Assembly (NCBI GenBank): GCA_043228905.1
Contig: JBHGNT010000001.1
Coordinates: 16,492,001 to 16,556,000 of the forward strand
Source of the DNA: Azolla caroliniana
Taxonomy: Eukaryota; Polypodiophyta
DNA: 64,000 nucleotides
Direction of reading: 5' to 3'
Both the position numbers and the translations under genes were made by a program. Positions 19,270 through 29,990 of the stretch are shown here, one piece after another. A model generated the notes under the pieces. The model ran no database searches. It saw only the letters and a program-made list of their open reading frames with translations, and was not told where the DNA came from. The stretch's first letter is position 1. Each line of letters opens with the position of its first letter.

Positions 19270-22200
19270 ATGGAAGGCGGCGGTAGCGGGCAGCCGGGAA
19301 TGATGGTGCTGAATGCGCAGAATTACGCCGACTGGAAGATCAAGATGGAGGATCTTCTGATTGTTCGGGACCTGTACGAACCGATTGACAGGTCGGAAAT
19401 ACCGAAGGGAGTACTTGAGTCGGAGTGGAAGCTCCTGAACCGGAAAGCAGTAGCGACGATCCGGCAATATGTCGATGTAAGTGTCCTGCAACATGTGGCG
19501 AACGATACGAACGCCTATGAGATGTGGAAGAAGCTGTCGGGCCTCTATGAGAGGAAGAATGCGTTGAACCGGACCTCCCTGATGAGAAAGATAGTGAACC
19601 TCAAGTACCGGGACGGCGAGAGTATGGTGGAACACGTAAGCACGTTCATGGGATTCGTGAACCAGCTTGCGGCGATCAAGTTCCCGTTGGAGGATGCAAT
19701 GCAAGCCATCATCCTGATGTGTACATTGCCGGACAGCTGGGAGAACTTGGTGGTGACTCTCAGCACCTCCTGCGCCGAAGATAACTTGTCCCTACAAACG
19801 GTAAAGACAAGTATTTTGAACGAAGAAGCGCGTCGGAGAGATAAAGAACCGGTCTCCGACTCGAAGGCGCTGCTTACCGAATCGGAACGGGGAAGACAAT
19901 GGAACCGGAGTCCGCAAAGACGGGAGAAGTCGGGGACCCGGTCGCAGTCAAGAGGAAGACCCACATGCTTCCACTGTGGGAAGCCGGGGCACTTCTGGAA
20001 GAATTGTCGGCATTACCGAAAAGACAACGGAGCCGACGACACCGATTCGAAGAAATCACCGGAGAGAAACGGTGCATACCGGGGAGCCACGGACCGGAGA
20101 GGTCCGGATCGGCGAGGGCAGGACCGGAAAGGAACGACGGCACTCGCGGCAAGTGAAGAAGAGATAATGCTTATTACCGAAGAGAGGGAGCTGAACCTTG
20201 CCGGTGTAGAGATGACCTGGGTGGTCGATTCCGGAGCGTCGTTCCACCTGACCCCGGAGAAGAAATACTTCTCATCCTACACAGCCGGTGAGCACGGCTG
20301 TGTCCGGATGGGAAATGAAGGTACGTGCCGGATAGCCGGCATAGGAGACGTGTGGCTGATGACATCAACCGGATGCAAGATGCTGCTGAAGGATGTGCGA
20401 CACGTTCCGGAGGTCCGATTGAACCTGATCTCGGCCGGGAGGCTAGATGATGAAGGCTACACGGGTAGCATCCGGAACGGTGTCATGAAGTTCAGCAAGG
20501 GGAGCCTGATCGTGGCTCGGGCCCGGAAGGTCAACACACTGTACCTGATGAATTCCCGGCTATGTCTGGAAGAGCTGAATGTGGCAGCCGACACTGCCGG
20601 TGAGCTGTGGCACAAAAGACTGTGCCACATGAGTGAGAAGGGGATGAAGAGGCTTGCAGAAGACAACCTCATTCCAGTGAAGCATGTGCACCTGGAGAAG
20701 TGCACCGACTGCCTGGCCGGTAAGCAAAACCGGACCTCCTTCCACTCAAGGCCACCGACGAGACGTAGCGCACCATTGGAGTTGGTGCACACCGATGTGT
20801 GTCAGGTAGAAACGAAGTCGCATGGCGGAGCCCAGTACTTCGTAACATTCATTGATGATCACAGCCGGAAGCTGTGGACGGCACCGTTGAAGACAAAGGA
20901 CCAAGTATTGTCCGTCTTCAAAGAACTCCACGCGAGAGTGGAAAGGGAATCCGGCAAGAAGCTGAAAGCGATACGAGCGGATAACGGAGGGGAATACCGG
21001 GGGCAGTTCCAGGAGTACTGTCGCTCGAAGGGAATCCGGCTCGAGTTTACTGTGCCGAAGACGCCGGAACTAAACGGGCTGGCCGAGAGGATGAACCGGA
21101 CCATAATGGAGAGGGTCCGGAGTATGCTGGCGCATGCGAAATTACCCAAGGGGTTTTGGGCTGAGGCAATGTCGACGGCGACATACGTGATAAACAGATC
21201 ACCCTCAGTACCTTTGGACGGAGACACGCCGCAGAAAGTGTGGACCGGTAAGGAAGTGTCCTACCGGCATCTGAAGGTGTTCGGGTGTCTCGCATACGTG
21301 CATGTGGCAAAGGACCGGAGAGGAAAGCTAGATCCAAAGACCCGGCCATGCATATTCCTCGGTTACGGCGACGACGAGTTCGGCTACCGAGTATGGGACC
21401 CGGTCGACAAGAAGATATTCAGGAGTCGAGATATCATTTTCATGGAGGACAAGACGCTCGCCGACTGGGAGTCGGAGAAGAAGATGAAGAGCTCCAAGTC
21501 GACCGGTGAGGATAAACTCTACGAGGAGCAGTCCCGACCGGCAAGGGACCGGTTAACACTCGAAGACCCGGCCGAAGACGGTGAAGAAACAGAACCGGCC
21601 GAAGAAGATGAAAATGATACCGGAACCGGCCCCGATCCCGAAATGGATTCGGATGAAGAAGAAGAATCGGAAGAACCGGTTACCGAAGCTCCCGAACGGA
21701 GATATCCTCTAAGAGAGAGAAGGGCCCCCCGGAGATTTCCGGAACCAGAGCACGTGCTGCTAACCGACGAGGGGGAGCCGGAGAGCTTTGAAGAAGCAAA
21801 GCACGACACCCAGAGCCGCAGGTGGTTAAGTGCCATGCAGGAGGAGATGGATTCCCTGCATGAGAACCACACATATGAACTTGTGGAGTTGCCGAAAGGA
21901 AAGCGGGCACTTCGAAACAAGTGGGTGTTCAAGCTGAAACCGGGAGATGCCGGAAACCCCCAGAGATACAAAGCCAGGATCGTGGTGAAGGGGTTCCAGC
22001 AGAAGAAGGGCGTCGACTTCGACGAGATATTTGCCCCGGTAGTGAAGATGACCTCTATCCGGACGGTGCTGAGCATAGCGGCAAGCATGGACCTCGAGGT
22101 AGAACAGATGGACGTGAAGACGGCATTCCTTCACGGTGACCTCGATGAAGAGATCTACATGCAGCAACCGGAAGGATTCGAGAAGAAAGGGAAGGAGCAC

Positions 22201-23346
22201 CTGGTATGCCGGTTGAAGAAGAGCCTTTACGGACTGAAGCAGGCTCCCCGGCAATGGTACCGGAAGTTCGACTCCTTCATGACCGACGAAGGGTACCACA
22301 AAACGCAGTCTGATCACTGCGTGTTTGTGAAGAAGTTCGAAGGAGGAGACTCTCTAATACTCCTCCTGTACGTGGACGACATGTTGATCGTCGGACGGGA
22401 CCAGGTCAAGATACGGGTGCTGAAGGAGGCACTTCACCGAACCTTCTCAATGAAGGACCTGGGTCCGGCGAGGCAAATACTAGGGATGCACATCATCCGG
22501 GACCGGAAGAAGAAGCAGTTGTGGCTGTCACAGGAGAAGTACGTGACAAAGGTGCTTCACCGGTTCAACATGTCGGAAGCAAGACCGGTCGGGTCAACCC
22601 TCCCGGCAAACTGCAAGTTGTCCAGCAAGCAAAGCCCCAAGACAAAGGCTGAGAAGGAGGACATGATGAAAGTACCATATGCCTCTGCCGTCGGAAGCTT
22701 GATGTACGCAATGGTGTGTACAAGACCGGACATAGGATATGCAGTCGGAGTGGTGAGCCGGTACATGAGCAATCCCGGCAAAGAGCACTGGAACGCGGTC
22801 AAGTGGATACTCCGATACCTGAAGGGCACGGCAAACGTGTGCCTCCGATTCGGCTCCGGTAAGCCCGAATTCGACGGCTTTACCGATTCGGATATGTCGG
22901 CTGATGCAGATACCAGCCGGTCCACATCAGGGTATGTGATGACGTATGCAGGAGGAGCTGTTTCGTGGCAGTCGAGGCTGCAGAAGACGGTTGCGTTGTC
23001 AACCACGGAGGCGGAGTACATGGCAGCTGTTGAAGCCGGCAAGGAAATAATATGGATGAAGGACTTCATTAGAGAGCTCGGTATCCAACAGGAGGAGTAC
23101 CGACTCTACTGCGACAGTCAGAGTGCCATCCACCTTGCGAAGAACGCGGCCTACCATTCCCGGACGAAACACATCCAGCGGAGATACCACTGGATCCGGG
23201 AGAGGATAGAAGACGAGGAGTTCGTGCTGACGAAGATCCACACTGACGAGAACGGGTCGGATATGCTGACCAAGGTGCTCACACCCGACAAGCTGGAAGC
23301 ATGCCGGAAGAGGATCGGATTGGAGAGACATCCCATGCCGAAGTGA
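19270..23346 (+). CDS. Copia-C1 Gag-Pol polyprotein, 1358 aa, intact
   Basis: The single frame encodes the whole replication machinery. Domains: gag (DUF4219/UBN2 type, about 1-200; DWKIKMEDLL near the start), CCHC zinc knuckle CFHCGKPGHFWKNC (233-246), protease VVDSGAS (Asp320), GAG-pre-integrase LWHKRLCH (446), integrase zinc finger CTDC (478-481) and DD35E triad Asp509, Asp571 and Glu606, an acidic linker (about 750-835), RT with YVDD (1034-1037), and RNase H with Asp1206, Glu1247 and Asp1282. No stop or frameshift is present. The ATG at 19270 is the first after the primer site and matches the Copia-C2 start. gag and pol are fused without a frameshift, as is usual for copia. It resembles TNT1/Tork elements, but the clade is my judgement. 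Confidence 0.97.
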   Translation: MEGGGSGQPGMMVLNAQNYADWKIKMEDLLIVRDLYEPIDRSEIPKGVLESEWKLLNRKAVATIRQYVDVSVLQHVANDTNAYEMWKKLSGLYERKNALNRTSLMRKIVNLKYRDGESMVEHVSTFMGFVNQLAAIKFPLEDAMQAIILMCTLPDSWENLVVTLSTSCAEDNLSLQTVKTSILNEEARRRDKEPVSDSKALLTESERGRQWNRSPQRREKSGTRSQSRGRPTCFHCGKPGHFWKNCRHYRKDNGADDTDSKKSPERNGAYRGATDRRGPDRRGQDRKGTTALAASEEEIMLITEERELNLAGVEMTWVVDSGASFHLTPEKKYFSSYTAGEHGCVRMGNEGTCRIAGIGDVWLMTSTGCKMLLKDVRHVPEVRLNLISAGRLDDEGYTGSIRNGVMKFSKGSLIVARARKVNTLYLMNSRLCLEELNVAADTAGELWHKRLCHMSEKGMKRLAEDNLIPVKHVHLEKCTDCLAGKQNRTSFHSRPPTRRSAPLELVHTDVCQVETKSHGGAQYFVTFIDDHSRKLWTAPLKTKDQVLSVFKELHARVERESGKKLKAIRADNGGEYRGQFQEYCRSKGIRLEFTVPKTPELNGLAERMNRTIMERVRSMLAHAKLPKGFWAEAMSTATYVINRSPSVPLDGDTPQKVWTGKEVSYRHLKVFGCLAYVHVAKDRRGKLDPKTRPCIFLGYGDDEFGYRVWDPVDKKIFRSRDIIFMEDKTLADWESEKKMKSSKSTGEDKLYEEQSRPARDRLTLEDPAEDGEETEPAEEDENDTGTGPDPEMDSDEEEESEEPVTEAPERRYPLRERRAPRRFPEPEHVLLTDEGEPESFEEAKHDTQSRRWLSAMQEEMDSLHENHTYELVELPKGKRALRNKWVFKLKPGDAGNPQRYKARIVVKGFQQKKGVDFDEIFAPVVKMTSIRTVLSIAASMDLEVEQMDVKTAFLHGDLDEEIYMQQPEGFEKKGKEHLVCRLKKSLYGLKQAPRQWYRKFDSFMTDEGYHKTQSDHCVFVKKFEGGDSLILLLYVDDMLIVGRDQVKIRVLKEALHRTFSMKDLGPARQILGMHIIRDRKKKQLWLSQEKYVTKVLHRFNMSEARPVGSTLPANCKLSSKQSPKTKAEKEDMMKVPYASAVGSLMYAMVCTRPDIGYAVGVVSRYMSNPGKEHWNAVKWILRYLKGTANVCLRFGSGKPEFDGFTDSDMSADADTSRSTSGYVMTYAGGAVSWQSRLQKTVALSTTEAEYMAAVEAGKEIIWMKDFIRELGIQQEEYRLYCDSQSAIHLAKNAAYHSRTKHIQRRYHWIRERIEDEEFVLTKIHTDENGSDMLTKVLTPDKLEACRKRIGLERHPMPK

Positions 23347-23356
23347 AGGGGGAGTT
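23345..23356 (+). promoter_or_regulatory. Copia-C1 polypurine tract
   Basis: GAAGGGGGAGTT lies between the stop codon and the TGTTGGG start of the 3' LTR. The same tract is used in Copia-C2 (54669-54680, complement). Confidence 0.85.
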
Positions 23357-24035
23357 TGTTGGGATTTCGGTCCCTCCGGATGGGATGTCCGGAGATGAAT
23401 GACGGCAAGCCCGGAGGCTGTTACGGAACCGTAGGATGAAGAGTACCCGGCATGAAGCCGGATGAAGAGTACCAGGTTACGGAGCCGGATGATGAAGACC
23501 CCGGCTACGGAGCCGGATGCTGAAGACCCCGGCTACGGAGCCGGATGATGAAGACCCCGGCTACGGAGCCGGATGACGAATGTACCCGGAGAGAGAGATC
23601 CGGATGCGGGGACATATTTGTGAATATGTTTGCCAAGAGCCCTTGAGGTTATATTTGTAAATAGCCCGAAAGTCATATGTGTATAAATATGACTTAGGGC
23701 AAACAGTTGATGTTGTTGCTTAATTTTCATGCGAAGTGAGAGCAGCCGAGAGAGAGAGAGAGAGAGAGACGAAGAGGTCGTTGCCTCTGTGTATTGCCGC
23801 CGCCTGTGGCGAAGACAGTGAGCTCAAGGTTGTTGCCTTGTAGCTTCACCAGTGTACATCCCTGTTCATAGTGATAGTTGGAGTTTGAGGCTCCCGTGGT
23901 TTTTCCCATTTAGGGTTTTCCACGTAAAACATCCAGTGTACCTTTCTCTCTATTGTCTTTCGTGCATTGTTGTATTTCCCGTTTTCTGTGAATCGATCCT
24001 GTTCCTCGGTTGTGGCCGAGCACGGAATTTCAATA
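23357..24035 (+). repeat. Copia-C1 3' LTR (679 bp)
   Basis: It has the same length as the 5' LTR and, read side by side, shows no difference, including the U3 repeat array. It is followed by the ACTAC duplication. Confidence 0.95.
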
Positions 24036-24486
24036 ACTACACAGAAGAAGAAGAAGAAGAAACAGAGGGGAGAAAGAGAAAACAAGATGAGCATGAACTA
24101 AGACAAATAGACAGAGATCAAATAGATTGGAAGAGGATGAAGAGGAAGATAGAAGCCTTTCTCTTGAAGAGAAGAAAGCTAACGAATCGCAAGAAGGCGG
24201 GAAGAAGAGAAAGATGCAGACAACGGCAAGAGAGAAACGTAAGAAGCAGGAAAAGGACAAACTGAACAAAGAAGGAAAGGAAAAAGACCTAATGCAAATT
24301 AATAAATAAATAAATAAAATAGGAAAAAGAGAGGGAAAAGGAGGACAATAAGGAGCATTTAAGGAATTTTAAAAATCAAAGGGCACCTACAGAATTTCGA
24401 AAACTCATTAACCTAAAAGAAATGAACGTGATCCACACACAACTCACAAAATACAAAGAAGAACACACATACATACAACGGTTTTT
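24036..24486. repeat. Purine-rich low-complexity tract
   Basis: It contains (AGA)n at 24041-24062, GA-rich DNA to about 24260 and (AATA)n at 24299-24318. No gene is supported; peptides from it are Lys/Arg/Glu low complexity. It is the continuation of 17757-18559 across the Copia-C1 insertion. Confidence 0.5.
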
Positions 24487-25459
24487 TTGATGACCCGAAT
24501 GATGTCACCGAAGTTTGTAAGCCGACAGAATGAGAATGTTTGTGTCGCGGACGATTTGCTGACGGACAAAGATGTTCGAGTCAAGCATTCCGATCGAGGG
24601 AGTCGATCGTTGAAAGGACCGATGGAAGTTTCGGTCGAAGAAATATCATCATCAAGGCATGTGGGATTGACGTGCAAGGCACTTTCCCACGGGCGTGCCA
24701 TATTGTGTTACCCATTATAGGGAGCAGGAGGCGGACACGGTTTGGATCATCAAGCAGTTGAAGGAAGAGTGACAAGCCGCAGAAAATAAATCACAGATGG
24801 GAGCTGAACGGATCCAGTGCATCCTCTGGTCATGGCTCACTAAGACCAAAAGCTTGATTGATGACAGCTCTATGCGTTGGTGGGAAAAATGGGCGCAGAA
24901 TACCGCGGAACTCCAATTGCTTAGGGCGAACGTTGAAAACCGGCGAAAGGAGGGTGACGACTAATATATGCTGACCTCGGAGGACTTCACCACCATCAAG
25001 GATGAGCTGGCGGAAGATTTCACAGCCCTGGCGGATGAACAATTGGTGTAGGTCCGGTAGCTCGCTCGTAGCTCAACTGGACGATGATTGGTTGGAGGCT
25101 CAAATCCAGTTCGAAAGCTATGAGCGGTCCCGGCTCCGAGAAGAAAAAGCGCGAAAGATAGCAACGGTCAACCTTAGTGATGAGGAACCATCGCCGGTGC
25201 AAAGAACGGAGGGGGAATAGGCCGGGGTCAGTCAGCCACAGACAACTCTGACGAACCAACGACAGAAACGTCGGTGTCAGAGTGACAAACGGAGCCACAG
25301 CCACAAACAGAACAACAACAGCAACCACAACAGCAACAACAGATTCTCGACGAGCCATTGGAAATTTTGGAGCAAAGCATTCTGGACATTTTGGACGAAG
25401 CGTAAAAGGGCCGGATAGTGGGTTCAACGTACAAGGCACTGTCCCACAGGCGTGCCATG
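24487..25459 (+). pseudogene. Degenerate internal region of an A-like LTR element
   Basis: Short open pieces with no clear domain: an N-terminal stretch (VADDLLTDKDVRVKHSD), a segment LTSEDFTTIKDELAEDFTALA near 24968 and a Gln-rich run near 25300. A ~50-bp block just before the LTR start at 25460 (25418-25467, with CAAGGCACT...GGCGTGCCA) is also found at 24661-24712, again followed by TGTTACC. It could be the 3' end of a gag-only derivative. I cannot name the family beyond the LTR similarity to Gypsy-A. Confidence 0.4.
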
Positions 25460-25916
25460 TGTTACCGTCCGGCAAAGAAGGCTTAAGGAGGTCCAAACCA
25501 GAGTGTGAAAGGAATAGTTATTCGGGAACTGTGGTAATTAGTAGTCTTAATATATACATATTATTATATAAAAAGATGTGGACGGATGGACCGGAATCGG
25601 TATGCCGATCCGGATCCGGAATGATTCCGTAAAGGTGCCGGTTGGCACCGTTTTGTATTTCACACCGGAAACCTATATAAAGGCCCGATTACAATGTAAT
25701 CAAGGACGGATAATTAATAAAGTTTATTGTCTTAATCTTCCAGTGTTGATTACCGTTCTATATTCATTGTTATATCTTACGCGTGTTAATTACGGATGGC
25801 TAAGTAATCGATTAAGGTCTAAGTAAGCGTTGTGACGTAAGTCATTCTGCCGTACCACCCTTTGGTGATGTGTCTTAAGTGGACACCTTGTGTTAGGCTG
25901 TTGTTCGGCCCTAGCA
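25460..25916 (+). repeat. A-like LTR (457 bp)
   Basis: It starts TGTTACCGTCCGGC and ends GGCCCTAGCA. The downstream half aligns by eye with the Gypsy-A 5' LTR (GTGTCC...CACAAGGTGTCC type block, CCGGAATC and TATATAAAGG elements). It abuts Copia-A integrase coding at 25917. The 5' partner LTR was not found, so this is a truncated or solo LTR. Confidence 0.65.
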
Positions 25917-26726
25917 ATAATAGATGGTCCAGTACATTCCATTGATGTGGAACTTTGTTGTCCAACATTCCTTCCATCTCCGTGGTTATCTCCTACATTT
26001 TCAGATTTTTTCTCTGTTTTCATTTTCACAGTTTTCATCAGTTTTGACATTCTGTTTTGGGATGTACCATTTGCCCAACTCATCAAATATCACATCCCGA
26101 CTTACCACAATCTTTTTTTTCACATGGTTATAGCATCTATACCCTTTTTGCTCCTCTGAATATCCAACAAAAACACATTTTTCAGCCTTTGGATCCAGCT
26201 TACTTCTCACTTTAGCAGGTACATGAACATAAACAAGGCATCCAAATAGTTTTAAGTGTCCTGAGCTAGGTTTCCTTCCATAGAAACATTCTTTAGGAGT
26301 TACTTCATGTACCCTAGATGTTATACATCTATTTAGAATATAATTAGTTGTGTTTACATCTTATGCCCAGTAATACCATGGCATATATTTTTCAGTCATC
26401 ATAGCCCTTGCTATGTTCACCAAAGTTCTGGTTTTTCTTTCAGCAACTCCATTTTGTTATGGAGTATATCTACATGTGAATTGTCTTCTTATTTCTTGAT
26501 TGCATAAAAAAAAAAGAATTCATTGGAGAAATATTCTCCTCCATCAGATCTTAGACATTTTATTCTTGTTCTGGCTTGTTTTTCTACCATACCTTTGAAC
26601 TTCCGGAAGCAATTAAATATTTCACTTTTTTCTTTCATGAAGTACACCCATGTTTTCCTTGAGCAATCATCAATAAATGTTACATAAAATGTGCAGCTAC
26701 CAATAGATGCATTTTTTGTTGGTCCC
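25917..26726 (-). pseudogene. Copia-A integrase core and C-terminus (inverted)
   Basis: Read from 26726 leftward it continues the integrase that broke off at 12082, starting in the GGGAC duplication. It contains a FIDD motif, SDGGEYF-type second Asp region, QNGVAERKTRTL (Glu, about 26440), MPWYYW, and the C-terminal segment KLDPKAEKCVFVGYSEEQKGY, VVSRDVIFDE (26001-26210). Several frame breaks occur, including near an A10 run at about 26508. The linker ends at the A-like LTR. Confidence 0.88.
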
Positions 26727-27166
26727 TGTCAGGAACAGTACTGAGACAGAGAAGGAATTAGTACTAAACGAAGGATTAGTACTATGAGAGGTGTAGAACT
26801 TCTTCGAGAGAAGGAAGGAGTGAGCGAGACGGGGAGAGAGAGAGAGAGATCTCGAGAGAGAGAGTGAGTGATGATAAGAAAGATATGTATTATATGAAGA
26901 GAATATACAATGGTGGCTAAAAGGCTTAAGACTGGCGTTGAACCAATTTGGTTCAACATAATGCCTAGTGCCCTCTTTTATAGTCTTTTCAGGAGTAATC
27001 CTGAAGCTTCTAGAATGTTCCAGAGAAATCTGGAATATACACTAATTTCCTATAATAAAATGTAAATGAAAATAATATCCTACATATTACAATAGATGGT
27101 CTAATGGTCAAGAGCTTGACCCATATAACCTAAGGTCATGGGTTCGAGTCTTGCCATATCATGACA
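26727..27166 (-). repeat. Gypsy-B2 left LTR (440 bp)
   Basis: On the minus strand it runs from TGTCATGATATGG to TTCCTGACA. Its CT tract is broken by GAGATC, like that of the LTR at 12083-12520. The pair probably were the two LTRs of the insertion in Copia-A integrase before the inversion. Confidence 0.92.
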
Positions 27167-28658
27167 CTATCCCCCCTTTAAAATGACGAGTGTCACGAGT
27201 CGTCTTGGATTGAGGACCCGGTTTGTGTGGATATTGATGATGGAAGTCTTCAAGAAGAGCACGAGCATTGGTCACATTCTCGATCGGTTCCCAAGTACGT
27301 TCGTTGGGACTATAGCCTAGCCAATCGACTAGATAGTAGAGCTTGTTGCGAACAATCTTGGAATCAAGGATGGCGGCAACCTCGTACTTCGGCCCATCTT
27401 CAAGCTCGATGGGGGGTGGAGGTTGGATAAGACGTCTTGGGATGGTGCTCTCGTGGTAGGGTTCGAGGAGAGAACTATGAAACACCGGATGTATCCGAAG
27501 TTGAGGAGGTAGATCGAGACGAAAAGCGACATCATTAATCTGTCCAATAATACGGAAAGGACCTAATCGCCGATAATCCAACTTCTCACATGGGCGAGTA
27601 GTCTTGATGTGTCGTCGTAGCAGCCACACCCAATCTCCAATATTAAAACTGGATGGAAGTCGATGACGATCCGGGTAGACCTTGTGTGTTTGTTGAGCTT
27701 GCTGGAGATGAGTAGATAAATCCCCTTGTATCTTGCGTAACCGCTCCAACCGATCCTCCGCGCAAGGATTTGTGGACACCTCTGGGGTTTCAAGTACACT
27801 CCACCGGGGGTGACATCCCGTATAAGCATAAAAAACTTTAGTGGATGCGTGGATAGAGTTGTTATAGGCAAATTCGGCGAAGTGGAGAATATCTGCCCAG
27901 TCGTCCTGATGATAACTGAGAAAGCACCGCAGATACTGCTCTAGCGTTTGATTTGTTCGTTCAGTTTGGCCGTCGAATTGTGGGTGGTAGCCGAAGGAGA
28001 GGTTACAAGAGACCTTGAGCATGTTAAAAAGGTGCTTCCAGAATTTTGACATGAACTAGGGTCCACGGTCGTTGATGATACTATTGGGAAGTCCATGATG
28101 CCGACATACTTCATGCATGACAATTTCGGCAGTGTCTTCATTGGAGATCTCCTTAGTACATGGCAAGAAATGAGCCATCTTCGTGTATCGATCGACCACC
28201 GTTAGAATCACATTGACCCCCTTAGAGACTGGAAGATCTGTGATGAAGTCTAGAGCAATGGATTGCCATGGCTTGCTTGGAATTGGTAATGGCATTTTCG
28301 CTCTGCAACATGTATCACAAGTCCGAACAAAATCCTCGACAAATTGTCGCATACAGGGCCACCAGAATGATCGTTGTACTAAATGTAATGTTTTAGTACT
28401 ACCAAAATGCCCAGTTGTATATGTGTCATGGCAGTTTTGAACTACTCGAAGGCGGCAAGAACCATTAGGAACATACAAAAGTTCTTTAAAGAAGAGTAAT
28501 CCATCATGGTATTTGAATTGCCGATAGTTCGTACCTGGTAGTTGCGACTGTGAACACGACGCTCGAGAGGGATCAATTTGTGCTAGTATAGCTTGGGCGA
28601 ACGCATCTGTCTTCAAGTCTTCACGTATGGTATCGATAACGCGGGAATCCATGGGCAT
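27159..28658 (-). pseudogene. Gypsy-B2 integrase with chromodomain
   Basis: The stretch 28056-28658 holds the zinc finger (NCHDTYTTGHFG, CDTCCRAK) and the first two catalytic Asp regions (ALDFITD, IINDRGP). A short deletion removes the HHPYGLLEP segment after CCRAKMP that Gypsy-B1 and B3 retain. A TAG near 28055 interrupts exactly where Gypsy-B1 also has TAG. The stretch 27159-28052 carries the third catalytic region (TERTNQTLEQ), the C-terminal domain (DWVWLLRRHIKTTRPCEK) and the chromodomain (YEVAAILDSKI, YYLVDWLGYSPNERTWEP). A small in-frame loss (VTPF) occurs after STKV. Confidence 0.93.
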
Positions 28659-29990
28659 GTCAAAAATCTATGTTACTTGTAGTCGTGCCGGTCCCAAGGT
28701 GACTTGTTTTTGGTTATCGAAAGCTAGCTCGCCGGGACGGGGTGCTAGATACGAACGTCGTGATAATGCATCTGCCTTCCCTTAGTGCTTCCCCAGACAA
28801 TATGTAATTTTGAAGTCGAAACGCGTCAGGAAGTGGGCCCACCGAGCTTGACGTCGATTTAACACACGAGCATCTTGAAAGTAGGCAAGATTCTTGTGAT
28901 CACTAAATACGGTGACTGGATGAGAGGATCCCTCCAGAAAATGCCTCCATTGCATAAAAGAATCCACTATTGCCAATAGCTCCTTATCATGAATTTCGTA
29001 GTTAATTTCGGCGGCGTCAAACTTGCGTGAGTGAAAAGCCACAAGATGTAGCTTCTCATCATTCCCCTGTTGTGACAGAATGCTCCCCAATGCAAAATCT
29101 GATGCGTCAGCTTCGATAATGAATGCTTTTTCCGGATCGACATGAGCTAGAATTGGAGCCGATGTAAATGCCTTTTTAAGACTCTCGAAAGCCATGTCCG
29201 TTTCTTCAGACCATATGAACGGTTGTCCCTTCCTGGTAAGTTGTGTGAGAGGTAGAACGATCTTTGAGTAATCTTGTATGAACTTCTGGTAAAAATTGGC
29301 AAAGCCTAGGAAGCATTGCACATCCCGCACCGAACGCGGAGTCTGCCATTCTACCACTGTTTTGACTTGAGTTGGGTCCATGGAGATGCCTTCTGAAGAA
29401 ATGATGTAGCCGAGAAATTCCACTTGGTTGCACCCGAAACTACATTTTTACAGCTTTGCATACACACCATGTTCTCGAAGTCGTTTTAGTACTAATAGTA
29501 CATGTGAATCATGTTCTTCTTGGGTCTTTGAATAAACCAGTAGATCATCCAAATAGATGATCAAACAATCATCCAATAGAACTCGGAATATATCATTAGC
29601 CATGTGCTAGAAGACTGCCGGCGCATTAGTGAGGCCGAACGGCATGACGGTATACTCGAAGTGCCCATATCTGGTGCGAAACGCGGTCTTCCATTCGTCT
29701 CCTGGTCGGATCCGTACGAGGTTATATGCTCCCCGTAAGTCGACCTTCGTGAAGAACCTGGCACCATTGATCCGTTCTAAAAGACTTGAGATAAGGGGAA
29801 GAGCATATTCCTGATTGTAACCTTATTCAAGCCACGGTAATCTACAACGAGACAAAGCGATCCATCATTTTTCTTGACGAAGAAAATGGGCGCGCCGGCT
29901 GGAGATTTCGAATGTCGAATGAAACCATTTTCCAAATTCTCCTTGATATAGGCCCGAAGGATTTCCAGCTCGGTTGGTGACAAATTGTAG
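28659..29990 (-). pseudogene. Gypsy-B2 reverse transcriptase and RNase H
   Basis: RNase H and the RT connection are open at 28782-29423 (VEFLGYIISSEG-type start, FIIEADASDFALGSILSQ, EIHDKELLAI). RNase H ends at TYCLGKH, followed by a TAA (a CAA-type loss). Upstream, a TAA near 29450 separates the RT palm, which keeps [14 protein letters not shown] (about 29560). The RT entry (29777-29983, [20 protein letters not shown]) is frame-shifted near 29800 by a small deletion (NRYALPL region). Confidence 0.9.

Larger units (their letters stand above)
18560..24035 (+). mobile_element. Copia-C1, complete TNT1-like copia with intact gag-pol
   Basis: The element is 5476 bp with a TSD of ACTAC (18555-18559 and 24036-24040). 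Both LTRs are 679 bp and I saw no difference between them. Primer site, a single open reading frame of 1358 codons, polypurine tract and TATA box are all present, so all parts needed for an autonomous element can be seen. It lies in the inverted interval. A second complete copy is Copia-C2 (54004-59446). Confidence 0.96.
17701..26726. other. Inverted interval of Copia-A between Gypsy-B1 and Gypsy-B2
   Basis: At its left end, Copia-A RNase H coding (GYMFTLGSATISWSS, 17701-17756) is on the minus strand. At its right end, Copia-A integrase coding (25917-26726) is also on the minus strand, while the flanking Copia-A parts (to 12082 and from 32347) are on the plus strand. The order integrase-left, RNase H-right is restored by flipping the interval. 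The interval also holds Copia-C1, an A-like LTR relic and unassigned low-complexity DNA. Confidence 0.9.

Noticed and set aside
21519-22088. Long antisense open frame within Copia-C1 (and its mirror at 56054-56503 in Copia-C2)
   Set aside because: Ser-rich shadow of the acidic linker and RT coding strand; no start context, no homology, and explained by codon bias of the real gag-pol.
24041-24318. Plus-strand Lys/Glu-rich open frame after Copia-C1
   Set aside because: It starts in the Copia-C1 LTR and continues into purine-rich low-complexity DNA; no domain or conservation can be claimed.
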